Assembly: GCF_004310685.1 (NCBI RefSeq) | Contig: NZ_SISG01000002.1 | Span: 181,952 to 245,951, forward strand | Length of the DNA stretch: 64,000 bases | Source of the DNA: Glaciihabitans arcticus | GTDB taxonomy: Bacteria > Actinomycetota > Actinomycetes > Actinomycetales > Microbacteriaceae | Direction of reading: 5' to 3' | Shown here: positions 1 through 7,913 of the stretch, piece after piece | How the letters are laid out: each line of letters opens with the position of its first letter | How positions within the stretch are numbered: the first letter of the stretch is position 1 | Notes under the pieces: generated by a model | Databases searched by the model: none | The model's input: the letters and a program-made list of their open reading frames with translations, nothing else | What the model was told of the DNA's origin: nothing | Made by a program: the position numbers and the translations under genes

Positions 1-774
1 AGCCAGGAGGCCCGTGCACGAGCTCGCGCGGCCAGCGCGGAACGCGCTCGGCTCTATAACGAGGAGCGCGAGCGCTCGCGCCCCAACCACCTCGTCTCGT
101 TCATCGTGGTGGGCACCGCCATCCTCGTGGGAGCGATCGTCGCCCTCGCGGTGGGCGGCGGCGAGACCTTCGACGTGAGCGTGATGCGGGCGTCGCTCGG
201 ATCCGCCCTCGCCGTGCTCGGACTCGGCGTGCTCGCCGCCGGCGCACTCGGCAAGCGTTCGGGAGGCCCGGGCGGGTTCGCGGTTCCCGTGATCGTGGTG
301 CTCGTCGCCACGAGCGGCGTGCCGCTCGGCGGTAACTTCTCGCCGGTCGCGGCGGACGGCTACTCGCCGCGCAACGACACGAGCGAGACCCGCAGCACCG
401 ACAACTACGTGCTCGGCGGCGGATCGACCACCCTCGACCTGCGGGACTACTACAACTCCTCGGCCTCGACGACCGGCACGGCCGACCCCGACGACCGCAT
501 CAACTTCGTTATGGGCGGCGGCTCGCTGCGGGTGATCGTGCCCGACGACCAGTACGTGGATCTCACCGCCACGATGGGCGGCGGCCGACTCGCGATCGAG
601 CAGAACGACAACGTGCGAACCGGCGGCCCGCTGCTCATCCGCCGCGAGGAATTCATCCCCGAGGGCTTCGAACAGGGTGACGAGTTCACCAGGACCCTCG
701 AACTCAACATCATCATGGGCGGCGGATCGATAGACGTCGTCAGCGCAGGAACAGCCACGGAGGACGAGAACTGA
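1..774 (+). CDS. PspC/LiaF-like membrane protein, 3' part
   Basis: Reading frame 1 is open from the first base, so the gene starts upstream of the window; the first in-window Met is not a convincing start because coding-like charged sequence precedes it. The visible part has a charged segment (NEERERSRPN), then about three hydrophobic helices (near residues 33-57, 62-80 and 88-106 of the fragment), then a soluble C-terminal part. That part carries four glycine-rich turns of the form (V/M)(L/M)GGG(S/R), each followed by a beta-strand-like stretch. This pattern matches the C-terminal beta domain of LiaF/DUF2154 proteins, often fused to an N-terminal PspC domain in actinobacteria and linked to cell-envelope stress sensing. 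The PspC part lies outside the window, so the full assignment is inferred. The stop shares one base with the next gene's start, so the two are co-transcribed. Confidence 0.7.
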   Translation, partial: SQEARARARAASAERARLYNEERERSRPNHLVSFIVVGTAILVGAIVALAVGGGETFDVSVMRASLGSALAVLGLGVLAAGALGKRSGGPGGFAVPVIVVLVATSGVPLGGNFSPVAADGYSPRNDTSETRSTDNYVLGGGSTTLDLRDYYNSSASTTGTADPDDRINFVMGGGSLRVIVPDDQYVDLTATMGGGRLAIEQNDNVRTGGPLLIRREEFIPEGFEQGDEFTRTLELNIIMGGGSIDVVSAGTATEDEN

Positions 775-1001
775 TGACCGACGAGACGACAACCCCCACC
801 CGCCCCGGACCCCGGTGGGGCACCCTCAGCTGGGGCGTGATCCTGCTCATCATCGCGGGGCTCGCCATCACCGGATCCCTGGTTGATCCAGCCCTCATCA
901 CGGGAACGGTGGTGCTGTGGAGCATCGCGGCCGTCGGCGGGCTGATCGTGGTCGGGGCCATCGTTGCGGCGATCATCCGGGCCGCTTCACAAAGAGCATA
1001 A
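774..1001 (+). CDS. small two-helix membrane protein
   Basis: 75 residues. A short proline/threonine-rich N-terminus is followed by two predicted membrane helices (about residues 17-38 and 43-67) and a short basic tail. Its ATG overlaps the stop of the upstream LiaF/PspC-like gene by one base, so it is translationally coupled and probably works in the same envelope-stress unit. A bidirectional terminator follows at once. No catalytic motif or named family is recognised. Confidence 0.65.
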   Translation: MTDETTTPTRPGPRWGTLSWGVILLIIAGLAITGSLVDPALITGTVVLWSIAAVGGLIVVGAIVAAIIRAASQRA

Positions 1002-1002
1002 G

Positions 1003-1036
1003 AAATGGGGGCAGCCACTCCGGCTGCCCCCTTTTC
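1003..1036. terminator. bidirectional Rho-independent terminator
   Basis: Perfect 10-bp stem (GGGGGCAGCC / GGCTGCCCCC) with a 5-nt loop, preceded by AAAAT-type bases and followed by TTTT. It lies between two convergent genes and can end both transcripts. Confidence 0.85.
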
Positions 1037-1042
1037 AGAACG

Positions 1043-2230
1043 TTAGACGACCTTCCACGGCCCCCACTGGTCGGCGCCGGGGACGTCGCCCTGCGTCCAC
1101 CATGCGGCGCGGTAGGTCACTCCGTTGTAGAGCACGGTGTCACCGCCGACGTAGACCTGGCCGGCCGTCCAGGTCGTGGCGCCCGGGTCGGTCGGATCGG
1201 TGGGCTCTTCCGGATCCTCCGGCTCGACCGGCGGGGATCCCAGGTGCTGGCCGACGACGTTCGCGAAGTTGTAGCCGTTGGACGCATCCCAGTTGATCGA
1301 CCAGGTCATCGCACCGCGCAGGGTCGGGTACTTGGCCGCGGGCTTGTATGAGCCGCAGTTCACCCCGACAGTGAGGCAGTCGTAGGCCGCGTTCACAACC
1401 GTCGGGTTCACGTAGCCGCTGCCGGCACCGGAGGGCGAGGCGGGCAGGCCGAGTCCGACCTGGTCAGCGCGCAGGTGACCGTCGAGCAGAATGTCGGCGA
1501 GCGCCGTCTGGAAGTCGACGGTGCCCGAGCTGTAGGCCTTTCCGTCACGTCCGAGCATGGATCCCGAGTTGTAGTACTGCGTGTTCACCACGGTGATGAG
1601 GTCGGCGACCTCGTCGATGAGTGCGAGGTACGACCCTCCCGGCTGCACGTAGATCGTCTCCGGCGCCATAGTGAGCACGAAATCGTCGCCGGCGAGTCCC
1701 GAGAGCTGGCGCAGCGCCGAGGTCATGTTGACGAGGTTCGGGGCGTTCTCGAGGTCGATGTCGACGCCGTCGAAACCGTACTCCTGCATCAGTGCGTAGG
1801 TGGAGGTCGCGAACGCGTTGGCCGCGCCGGCATCCGGCAGTGAGATGGCGCCATTCTGGCCGCCCACCGAGATGACCACCTGGCGTCCCTGCGACTTGAG
1901 TGTCGCGATGTCGGCGATGAACTGCGCCTTGTCGTAGCCGCCGAGCGCGGAGGTCAGCGCGGGGTCGAGGGTGAAGGTGATGCCTCCGACTGTCGGTGAG
2001 GCGTCCGCGAATGCCACGGCGACGATGCCGTACGCGTCGGGGATCTGCGACAGCTTGAGGTTGGTCGCCCCGTTGTCGAAGTTCTGCCAGTAGCCGGTGA
2101 TCGTGTGGGCACGCACGTTCGGCGCGGCCTGCGCCGAGAGCGGCGCGGCGACAACAGCCCCCGCCACGGCGAGTGTTGCACCGAGGATTGCGGCCGACCA
2201 GCGCTTCGCTGGGTGAGACATGGTGTTCAT
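1043..2230 (-). CDS. secreted GH18 chitinase with C-terminal chitin-binding module
   Basis: 395 residues. The ATG at 2230 is chosen because GGAGGTG lies 8 nt upstream; a TTG one codon earlier is less likely. A signal peptide ends near residue 36 (AQA-AP). The GH18 barrel carries the family signature DGVDIDLE at residues 154-161, with Glu161 as the expected catalytic acid of the substrate-assisted mechanism; VVISVGGQ at 118-125 is the conserved barrel strand before it. A Pro/Glu/Thr linker follows, then a C-terminal CBM5/12-type module of about 43 residues (aromatic motifs YRAAWWTQG and WGPW). The enzyme should hydrolyse chitin outside the cell. It is monocistronic and convergent with the upstream membrane genes. 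Confidence 0.93.
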   Translation of the reverse strand: MNTMSHPAKRWSAAILGATLAVAGAVVAAPLSAQAAPNVRAHTITGYWQNFDNGATNLKLSQIPDAYGIVAVAFADASPTVGGITFTLDPALTSALGGYDKAQFIADIATLKSQGRQVVISVGGQNGAISLPDAGAANAFATSTYALMQEYGFDGVDIDLENAPNLVNMTSALRQLSGLAGDDFVLTMAPETIYVQPGGSYLALIDEVADLITVVNTQYYNSGSMLGRDGKAYSSGTVDFQTALADILLDGHLRADQVGLGLPASPSGAGSGYVNPTVVNAAYDCLTVGVNCGSYKPAAKYPTLRGAMTWSINWDASNGYNFANVVGQHLGSPPVEPEDPEEPTDPTDPGATTWTAGQVYVGGDTVLYNGVTYRAAWWTQGDVPGADQWGPWKVV

Positions 2231-2399
2231 CAAAAGGCACCTCCGAGTTTGTTAGTCATCTTTACTAATTCGGGTCTCTTCCACGCTAGCACGTCCCCCG
2301 TTCGGGGGGTATTGCGTACGTAGCTCCACCGATCGGTGGAGGGGAAGTTCCACCGGCACACCGCTGGCCAGAGGCGCTTCCTGCGTCCACGATGGGTAC

Positions 2400-3284
2400 A
2401 TGACCACTACCGACCCCGTCGTGAGCGTGCGCGACCTGCGTAAAAGCTACGGATCCTTCGTCGCGCTCGACGGCGTGACCTTCGACATTCAGCGCGGCGA
2501 GACCTTCGCGCTCCTCGGCCCGAACGGCGCCGGCAAGAGCACGACGATTGAGATACTCGAGGGCTACCGCGATCGCTCCGGCGGCGAGGCCACGGTGCTC
2601 GGCGTGGATCCGAGCAGGGGTGGCCTCGACTGGAAGGCCCGGCTCGGAATCGTGCTGCAGAGTTCCGGCGAAAGCGGCGCGGTCACCGTGCGGGAGCAAC
2701 TCAGCCACTTCGCCTCGTTCTATCCGAACCCGCGCACTGTGGACGAGGTGATCGCAGCTGTCGGGTTGGAGAGCAAACAGAAGACACTCATCCGCAATCT
2801 CTCGGGCGGCCAGCGACGGCGGGTGGATGTCGCTCTCGGCGTGATCGGACGCCCCGAGCTTCTCTTTCTCGACGAACCCACCACCGGCTTCGACCCGGAG
2901 GCGCGGCACCAGTTCTGGGACCTCATCCGGCAGCTGAAGCGTGAGGGCACGACGATCCTGCTCACCACGCACTACCTCGACGAGGCCGCCCAGCTCGGTG
3001 ACCGGGCCGGGGTCATCGCGGGCGGGCGGCTCATCGATATCGGCACCATCACCGAGATCGGCGGGGCCGAGGCCCGCACCCCGATCGTCCGCTGGACGGA
3101 GGGCGGCCCGCGCGAGCAGCTCACCACCGAGCCGGGGGCGCTCATCGCCTCACTGCAGACGAGGCTTGGACTCGAGGTGCCGGGGCTCGAGATCATCCGG
3201 CCGTCGCTCGAGGATGTGTATCTCGGGCTGGTCACTTCGACAAGCTCGATTTCGACAGGCTCAATCAGCGAGGACGCATCATGA
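2400..3284 (+). CDS. ABC transporter ATP-binding protein (drug-exporter type)
   Basis: 294 residues. Walker A GPNGAGKST at 40-48, signature LSGGQRRRV, Walker B LLFLDEPTTGFDP and an H-loop in LLTTHYLDEA are all intact. The close pairing with an ABC-2 permease and the CcmA/DrrA-like layout indicate an exporter of a lipid or drug-like substrate. The last 15 codons are serine/threonine rich and come from a repeat-like DNA stretch (3235-3270), so the native C-terminus may once have been shorter. Its stop overlaps the permease start by 4 bases. First gene of a four-gene operon ending in a sensor kinase and response regulator. Confidence 0.92.
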   Translation: MTTTDPVVSVRDLRKSYGSFVALDGVTFDIQRGETFALLGPNGAGKSTTIEILEGYRDRSGGEATVLGVDPSRGGLDWKARLGIVLQSSGESGAVTVREQLSHFASFYPNPRTVDEVIAAVGLESKQKTLIRNLSGGQRRRVDVALGVIGRPELLFLDEPTTGFDPEARHQFWDLIRQLKREGTTILLTTHYLDEAAQLGDRAGVIAGGRLIDIGTITEIGGAEARTPIVRWTEGGPREQLTTEPGALIASLQTRLGLEVPGLEIIRPSLEDVYLGLVTSTSSISTGSISEDAS

Positions 3285-4090
3285 CCAACACCCTGACCCT
3301 CGGCTCGCGCCGCGTCGGCTACGAGGTGCGCCAGTACTTCCGCCAGGGCGACACCGTCTTCTTCACGTTCCTCTTCCCGCTCGTGATGCTCACCATCTTC
3401 TCGACGGCTTTCAGCGAGACCAGCTTCGGCGTCGACGATGACGGCAACAATGTGAGCGCCGCCGCCTTCTACCTGCCAGCGATGCTCGCAGCCGGGGTGC
3501 TGCTCAGCGGGCTGCAGAACATGGCCGTCGACATCGCCATGGAGAAGGGCGACGGCACCCTCAAGCGCCTCGCCGGCACACCGCTCCCGGTGTTCAGCTA
3601 CTTCCTCGGCAAAATCGGGCAGGTGCTCGTGACCGGCACCCTGCAGGCCGCGGCGATCCTGCTGCTCGCCGGCGTCGTGTTCGGTGTGCGACTGCCGGAT
3701 GACCCGGCCGCCTGGTTCACATTCGCCTGGGTCTTCCTGCTCGGTGTGGTGACTTCCGCGATACTCGGGATCGCACTCAGCGGGCTCCCCCGCAGTGGCA
3801 AGAGTGCGACGGCGGTCATCATCCCGATCACGCTGGTGCTGCAGTTCATCTCGGGCGTCTACCTGTCATTCACGCAGCTGCCGGACTGGCTGCAGAACGT
3901 GGCGAGCGTCTTCCCGCTCAAGTGGATGGCGCAGGGCATGCGGGCCGTGTTCCTGCCTGACGGCTACAAGACCCTCGAGCAGAGTGGCAGCTGGGACCTG
4001 CCGGGCGTTGCCCTCGTGACGCTGCTCTGGCTCGTGGTCGGCCTGGTCGCGGCGCGCTTCACCTTCCGCTGGATCCGCAAGGATAGCTGA
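3281..4090 (+). CDS. ABC-2 type permease
   Basis: 269 residues with about six membrane helices and a short extracellular segment after the first (around residues 46-60). The ABC-2 layout is clear: a conserved stretch LSGLQNMAVDIAMEKGDGTLKRLAGTP is followed by a compact helix bundle and the motif FPLKWMAQGMRAVF near the C-terminus. It forms the membrane part of the exporter with the ATPase encoded just upstream (ATGA overlap). The next gene starts immediately after its stop, so all four genes are likely one transcript. Confidence 0.9.
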   Translation: MTNTLTLGSRRVGYEVRQYFRQGDTVFFTFLFPLVMLTIFSTAFSETSFGVDDDGNNVSAAAFYLPAMLAAGVLLSGLQNMAVDIAMEKGDGTLKRLAGTPLPVFSYFLGKIGQVLVTGTLQAAAILLLAGVVFGVRLPDDPAAWFTFAWVFLLGVVTSAILGIALSGLPRSGKSATAVIIPITLVLQFISGVYLSFTQLPDWLQNVASVFPLKWMAQGMRAVFLPDGYKTLEQSGSWDLPGVALVTLLWLVVGLVAARFTFRWIRKDS

Positions 4091-5233
4091 ATGGCGACTT
4101 TGCGATGGTGGCACGCGGCGGTGATCGCTGTGAGCCTCATCGTGGGCGCTGTCGCCGTCATCGACGGCTACCGGCAGGAGTGGCGGGTCGCCGGCGTGAT
4201 CACCCTCGTCGTCTTCGTTCTCGCGTGGTTCACGGTGGGCAGGCTGGCTGGTGGCCGCCCTCGCCTCTCGCTCGGTTACGCGGTCTTCCTCGTGATCATC
4301 TCGGGGGTGCTGGTCGCCTTCGACCCGAACTTCGCCACCATGCAGACGATCACCTATCCGATCCTGTGGACGATCGCACCGAGCGTGAGAACAGCAATCG
4401 CGACGAGCACCGCGACCGCCGTGAGCGTGTTCTTCGGCCTCATCGTGAGCCTCGGCACCGACTCGATCGGCGAGGCCGCGATCATCGCGGCGCTCTCCCT
4501 CGGTTTCGCGATCGGCATGGGCACCTGGATTTCCCGCATCTGGAAGCTCAGCGACGAACGCCTCGCCCTCGTCGAACAGCTGCAGGCCGCCCAGACGAGC
4601 CTTGCCGCGCTGAGCCGCGACGCGGGAGTCACGAGTGAGCGCGAGCGGCTGGCGCGTGAGATCCACGACACAATCGCGCAGGACCTCACCGGGCTGGTTC
4701 TGCTCAGCCAGCAGTCGCGCCGATCCCTCGCCGCGGGTGATGTGTCAGGTGCCGAGCAGCAGCTCGCCCTGCTCGAGGAGAGCGCGCGCCTCGCCCTGAG
4801 CGAGACCCGGTCCCTCGTCGCCGCGACCTCTCCCGCCGCCCTCGACGACGGCGGCATCGGGCCGGCGCTGCAGCGACTCGCGCAGCGCTTCGAGCGCGAG
4901 ACCGGCATCCGCATTCCTGTCGAGGTGGATGTCACGGCTCCCCTCGACCGCGCCACCGAGGTCGTGCTGCTCCGGTGCGCGCAGGAGGGCCTCGCGAACG
5001 TGCGGAAGCACGCGGGCGCGAGCTCGGCGGCGCTCGCACTCACGGTCGGCGAGCGCGGGATCACGCTGACCCTCGAGGACGACGGCTCCGGCTTCGACCC
5101 CGCCTCCGTTGGGCAGGGCTACGGCATCAGCGGCATGCGTGACCGGCTCGCGCTCGTGAGCGGATCCCTCGATCTCGAGACGAGTCCGGCCGGCACTCGT
5201 TTGATCGTGACGCTGCCTGGAGCTTTGTCGTGA
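4091..5233 (+). CDS. NarL/DesK-type sensor histidine kinase
   Basis: 380 residues. The first ~160 residues form about five to six membrane helices with little extracellular sequence, so it probably senses through the membrane. A coiled linker leads to the HisKA_3 motif REIHDTIAQDLTG, whose His is the phosphoacceptor. The C-terminal HATPase domain has the N-box region EGLANVRKHA and the G-box DDGSGFDP plus GYGISGM. It starts directly after the permease stop and its own stop overlaps the response-regulator start (GTGA). Kinase, regulator and exporter in one operon suggest self-regulation by the exported or envelope-active compound. Confidence 0.9.
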   Translation: MATLRWWHAAVIAVSLIVGAVAVIDGYRQEWRVAGVITLVVFVLAWFTVGRLAGGRPRLSLGYAVFLVIISGVLVAFDPNFATMQTITYPILWTIAPSVRTAIATSTATAVSVFFGLIVSLGTDSIGEAAIIAALSLGFAIGMGTWISRIWKLSDERLALVEQLQAAQTSLAALSRDAGVTSERERLAREIHDTIAQDLTGLVLLSQQSRRSLAAGDVSGAEQQLALLEESARLALSETRSLVAATSPAALDDGGIGPALQRLAQRFERETGIRIPVEVDVTAPLDRATEVVLLRCAQEGLANVRKHAGASSAALALTVGERGITLTLEDDGSGFDPASVGQGYGISGMRDRLALVSGSLDLETSPAGTRLIVTLPGALS

Positions 5234-5844
5234 TCCGCATCCTCGTCGCCGACGACCATCCGATCGTGCGCGGCGGCATCGTTGCGCTGCTCGACGCGGC
5301 CGACGACATCGAGGTGATCGGCCAGGCCGCGACGGGGCTCGAGGCCGTGGAGCTCGCGCTGTCGCTGAAGCCGGACCTGGTGCTCATGGATCTCCGCATG
5401 CCCGGCATCGATGGCGACGAGGCCACCGCACGCATCGTGAAGGGGAGCACGGGCATCCGGATTCTGGTTCTCACCACTTATGAGTCCGACGCCAGCATTC
5501 TCACCGCGATCGAGGCGGGGGCGAGCGGTTACCTGCTGAAGGCGGCGCCGCAGGAGGAGATTTTGGCCGGCATCCGTTCGGTCGCTCGCGGCGAGGTCGC
5601 ACTCGCCCCCGCGATCGCGGCCCTGCTCGTGCAGCGCATGAAGACGCCGGCGGTGACCCTGACCGCCCGCGAGACCGAAGTGCTGAAGCTCGTCGCTCAG
5701 GGTCTCAGCAATCCCGAGATCGCCGCCCGCCTGTTCGTCGGCGAGGCCACCGTGAAGACGCACCTGCTGCACGCATTCGAGAAGCTCGAGGTGAGCGACC
5801 GCACGCGCGCCGTGACGAAGGCGATGGAGCTGGGACTGCTCTGA
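5230..5844 (+). CDS. NarL/FixJ-family response regulator
   Basis: 204 residues, GTG start inside the kinase stop (4-bp overlap). The receiver domain has the acidic pair D8/D9, phosphoacceptor D54 (LVLMDLRMPG) and the conserved Lys in LLKAAP. The C-terminal LuxR-type helix-turn-helix spans about residues 140-200 (LTARETEVLKLVAQG ... ATVKTH). Cognate to the adjacent kinase. No clear repeat-type operator was found before the operon at 2400. Confidence 0.93.
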   Translation: MIRILVADDHPIVRGGIVALLDAADDIEVIGQAATGLEAVELALSLKPDLVLMDLRMPGIDGDEATARIVKGSTGIRILVLTTYESDASILTAIEAGASGYLLKAAPQEEILAGIRSVARGEVALAPAIAALLVQRMKTPAVTLTARETEVLKLVAQGLSNPEIAARLFVGEATVKTHLLHAFEKLEVSDRTRAVTKAMELGLL

Positions 5845-5847
5845 GCG

Positions 5848-6939
5848 CTAGAGCTCCAGCCCGATGAACACCGGCTCGGGCTGTAGCCGCACTCCGAACT
5901 CGGAGAACACGCGGGTCTGCACATACCGGGCCAGCTCGGAGATCTCGGTCGCCGTCGCTCCCCCGGTGTTGGTGATCGCGAGGGTGTGCTTACTGGAGAT
6001 CGCGGCCTTCGACCCGGGCAGCGAGAATCCACGACGGATGCCGGCGCGCTCGATCAGCCACGCCGCGCTCAGCTTGACCCGGAAGTCGCTGCGCTCGGCG
6101 GGCGGTGCGGGCTCCTCGCCGAGGGGAACCACGCGGTCGGCGGGCTCCGGCTCCATCAGCCAGCGCGGGGCGGCCTCGGGCAGGGTGCGCGCGAAATTCT
6201 CGCCGACGATCGGGTTGGTGAAGAAGGATCCGGCGCTCGCGGTGTCGGGGTCGGTCGGATCGAGCACCATGCCCTTGGAGGCACGCAGTTGCAGCACGCT
6301 CGCACGCACGTCGGCGAGGGGAACCCTGGCTCCCAGTGCAACACCGAGCGCTCCGGCGAGCTGGTCGTAGGCGATCGGTTCGCTGAGGCCGTCTGCCGTG
6401 GCGGTCAGTGCGAGGTCGATCGACAGCACCACGCCCAGGCGGCCGCCCTTGAGCGCCGAGTGGCGGTAGCTGAGTTCGAGCTCCGCCGCACTGAGCGTGA
6501 CCAGGTCACCCGTGAGGTAGTCGAGGAACTCGACCGAGACCAGCACCGAGGCCAGTTCCTGCCCGTACGCTCCGATGTTCTGGATGGGTGCAGCCCCGCA
6601 TGTTCCCGGAATGCCGCTCAGGCCCTCGATGCCGGCCCAGCCGCGGCTCACGGTCTCGGCCACGAGGGCGTCCCACGAGTGTCCGGCGGACGCGCGGACC
6701 CGCACCGTTCCGTCACCGTTGTCGCGTGCCTCGAAGCCCGCGTCGGTGATGCGGACCACCGATCCGTCGAAGCCCTCGTCACCGATGACCACGTTGGATC
6801 CGCCACCGAGCACAAGCCACGGCTCACCGCTCTCCCAGACCTCGCGCATCGTGTCGACGAGCGACTCGTACTGATCGATCAGCAGTCGCGCCGGACCACC
6901 CACGCGCAGGGTCGTATAAGCGGACAGGTCAGAGGGCAA
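5848..6939 (-). CDS. murB: UDP-N-acetylenolpyruvoylglucosamine reductase
   Basis: 363 residues. NADPH/FAD-dependent reduction of the enolpyruvyl group to give UDP-MurNAc in peptidoglycan synthesis. The FAD-binding segment LRVGGPARLL, GGGSNVVIGD, the substrate-domain tract SYRHSALKGG, the catalytic Ser region ASAGSFFTNPIV and the terminal Glu in LQPEPVFIG are all present. The start is a TTG that overlaps the end of the upstream MaoC gene by 11 bases; the protein begins just before the conserved LSAYTTLRVGG, so little could be missing. Last gene of a three-gene minus-strand operon; convergent with the response regulator with 3 bp between. Confidence 0.95.
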   Translation of the reverse strand: MPSDLSAYTTLRVGGPARLLIDQYESLVDTMREVWESGEPWLVLGGGSNVVIGDEGFDGSVVRITDAGFEARDNGDGTVRVRASAGHSWDALVAETVSRGWAGIEGLSGIPGTCGAAPIQNIGAYGQELASVLVSVEFLDYLTGDLVTLSAAELELSYRHSALKGGRLGVVLSIDLALTATADGLSEPIAYDQLAGALGVALGARVPLADVRASVLQLRASKGMVLDPTDPDTASAGSFFTNPIVGENFARTLPEAAPRWLMEPEPADRVVPLGEEPAPPAERSDFRVKLSAAWLIERAGIRRGFSLPGSKAAISSKHTLAITNTGGATATEISELARYVQTRVFSEFGVRLQPEPVFIGLEL

Positions 6940-7333
6940 CGCGAACCTGGGCCTTGCCGAGCACAGTGGCGTCGTCGAAGCTCACGGTGAGGTCGATGCG
7001 CGCCCCGGCGTCATCCAGTGCACCGACCTTGGCGACGACGGTCACGACCGATTCGCCCTCGGCGGGCACGAGCACGGGGCGGGTGAAGCGCACCTGGTAG
7101 TCGAGCACGCGGCCGCTGTCACCGCCGAGCCAGTCGACGACCGGCTGCACGGCGAAGCCCATGGTGAGCATGCCGTGCGCGAGCACACCCGGGAGGCCGA
7201 CCGAGGTCGCCACGTCGTCGCGGTAGTGGATGGGATTGAAGTCGCCCGAGGCGCCGGCGTAGCGCACGAGGGTGTCGCGCGTGAGGGCGTAGGTCTGCTC
7301 GGCGATGATCTCGCCGACGGTCAGGTCGCTCAT
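6929..7333 (-). CDS. MaoC-family hydratase (HadB-like)
   Basis: 134 residues, hot-dog fold. The hydratase-2 motif is visible as YAGASGDFNPIHYRDDVA (Asp and His catalytic), followed by GVLAHGMLTMGF. It overlaps the stop-start of the upstream gene (ATGA) and the downstream murB. HadA/HadB-type pairs form (3R)-hydroxyacyl thioester dehydratases; here HadB is the catalytic subunit and the upstream gene the partner. In an organism without mycolic acids the substrate is probably an acyl-ACP or acyl-CoA of ordinary lipid metabolism; that part is inferred. Confidence 0.9.
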   Translation of the reverse strand: MSDLTVGEIIAEQTYALTRDTLVRYAGASGDFNPIHYRDDVATSVGLPGVLAHGMLTMGFAVQPVVDWLGGDSGRVLDYQVRFTRPVLVPAEGESVVTVVAKVGALDDAGARIDLTVSFDDATVLGKAQVRVAL

Positions 7334-7776
7334 TCGTCTCCCCTGACTACGAGTGTCGAGATGGCGGTGACCACGTGGGCACCGGTGCCGTCGACGATCG
7401 TCGACTCTGCGGTGACCATCGAGTGCCCGCCGAGTGACTTGATCGCCGTCACGGCGAGGGTCGCGGTCAGCTCGTCGCCGGCCACGATCGGGCGGGTGTA
7501 GCTGAAGCGCTGGTCACCGTGGACGACGCGGGTGAAGTCGATTCCGGCATCCGGCTCGGCGAGCAGCTGGGCGAGCGTGAGCTCACCGATGACGATCGGG
7601 AAGGTGGGCGGGGCGACCACATCGCTGTAGCCGGCCGCGCGCGCGGCCTCCGGATCGGAGTTGAGCGGGCTGGTGGAGAGCACGGCGCGGGCGAACTCGC
7701 GCACCTTCTCCCGCCCGACGAGGTAGGGCGCTGTGGGGGCGAAGGTTCGGCCCTGCAGCTCGGGGTTCACTGGCAC
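7330..7776 (-). CDS. FAS1-like dehydratase, HadA-like MaoC N-terminal protein
   Basis: 148 residues from a GTG at 7776, chosen because the family begins at VPVNPELQGRTF; the frame stays open upstream to 7884 but that extension is Gly-rich and unlike the family. A second GTG at 7770 is possible. It has the single hot-dog domain of the non-catalytic HadA partner (VGREKVREFARAV, APPTFPIV, VVHGDQRFSYTRP). The sequence TACACTTAT sits just before the start and could be a -10 element, which would leave a very short or absent leader. Confidence 0.85.
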   Translation of the reverse strand: MPVNPELQGRTFAPTAPYLVGREKVREFARAVLSTSPLNSDPEAARAAGYSDVVAPPTFPIVIGELTLAQLLAEPDAGIDFTRVVHGDQRFSYTRPIVAGDELTATLAVTAIKSLGGHSMVTAESTIVDGTGAHVVTAISTLVVRGDE

Positions 7777-7913
7777 CCGATAAGTGTAGCCACCGCCCAG
7801 TGAGTAATCGCGGGCGCCAATCTGAGTACCGGTGACTCTGATCAGCCCACTACCCCCGCTCGTACCGTGAAGTCCTGGCAGCACGCCACTCGACCTTCAC
7901 GAAAGAGAAATCC

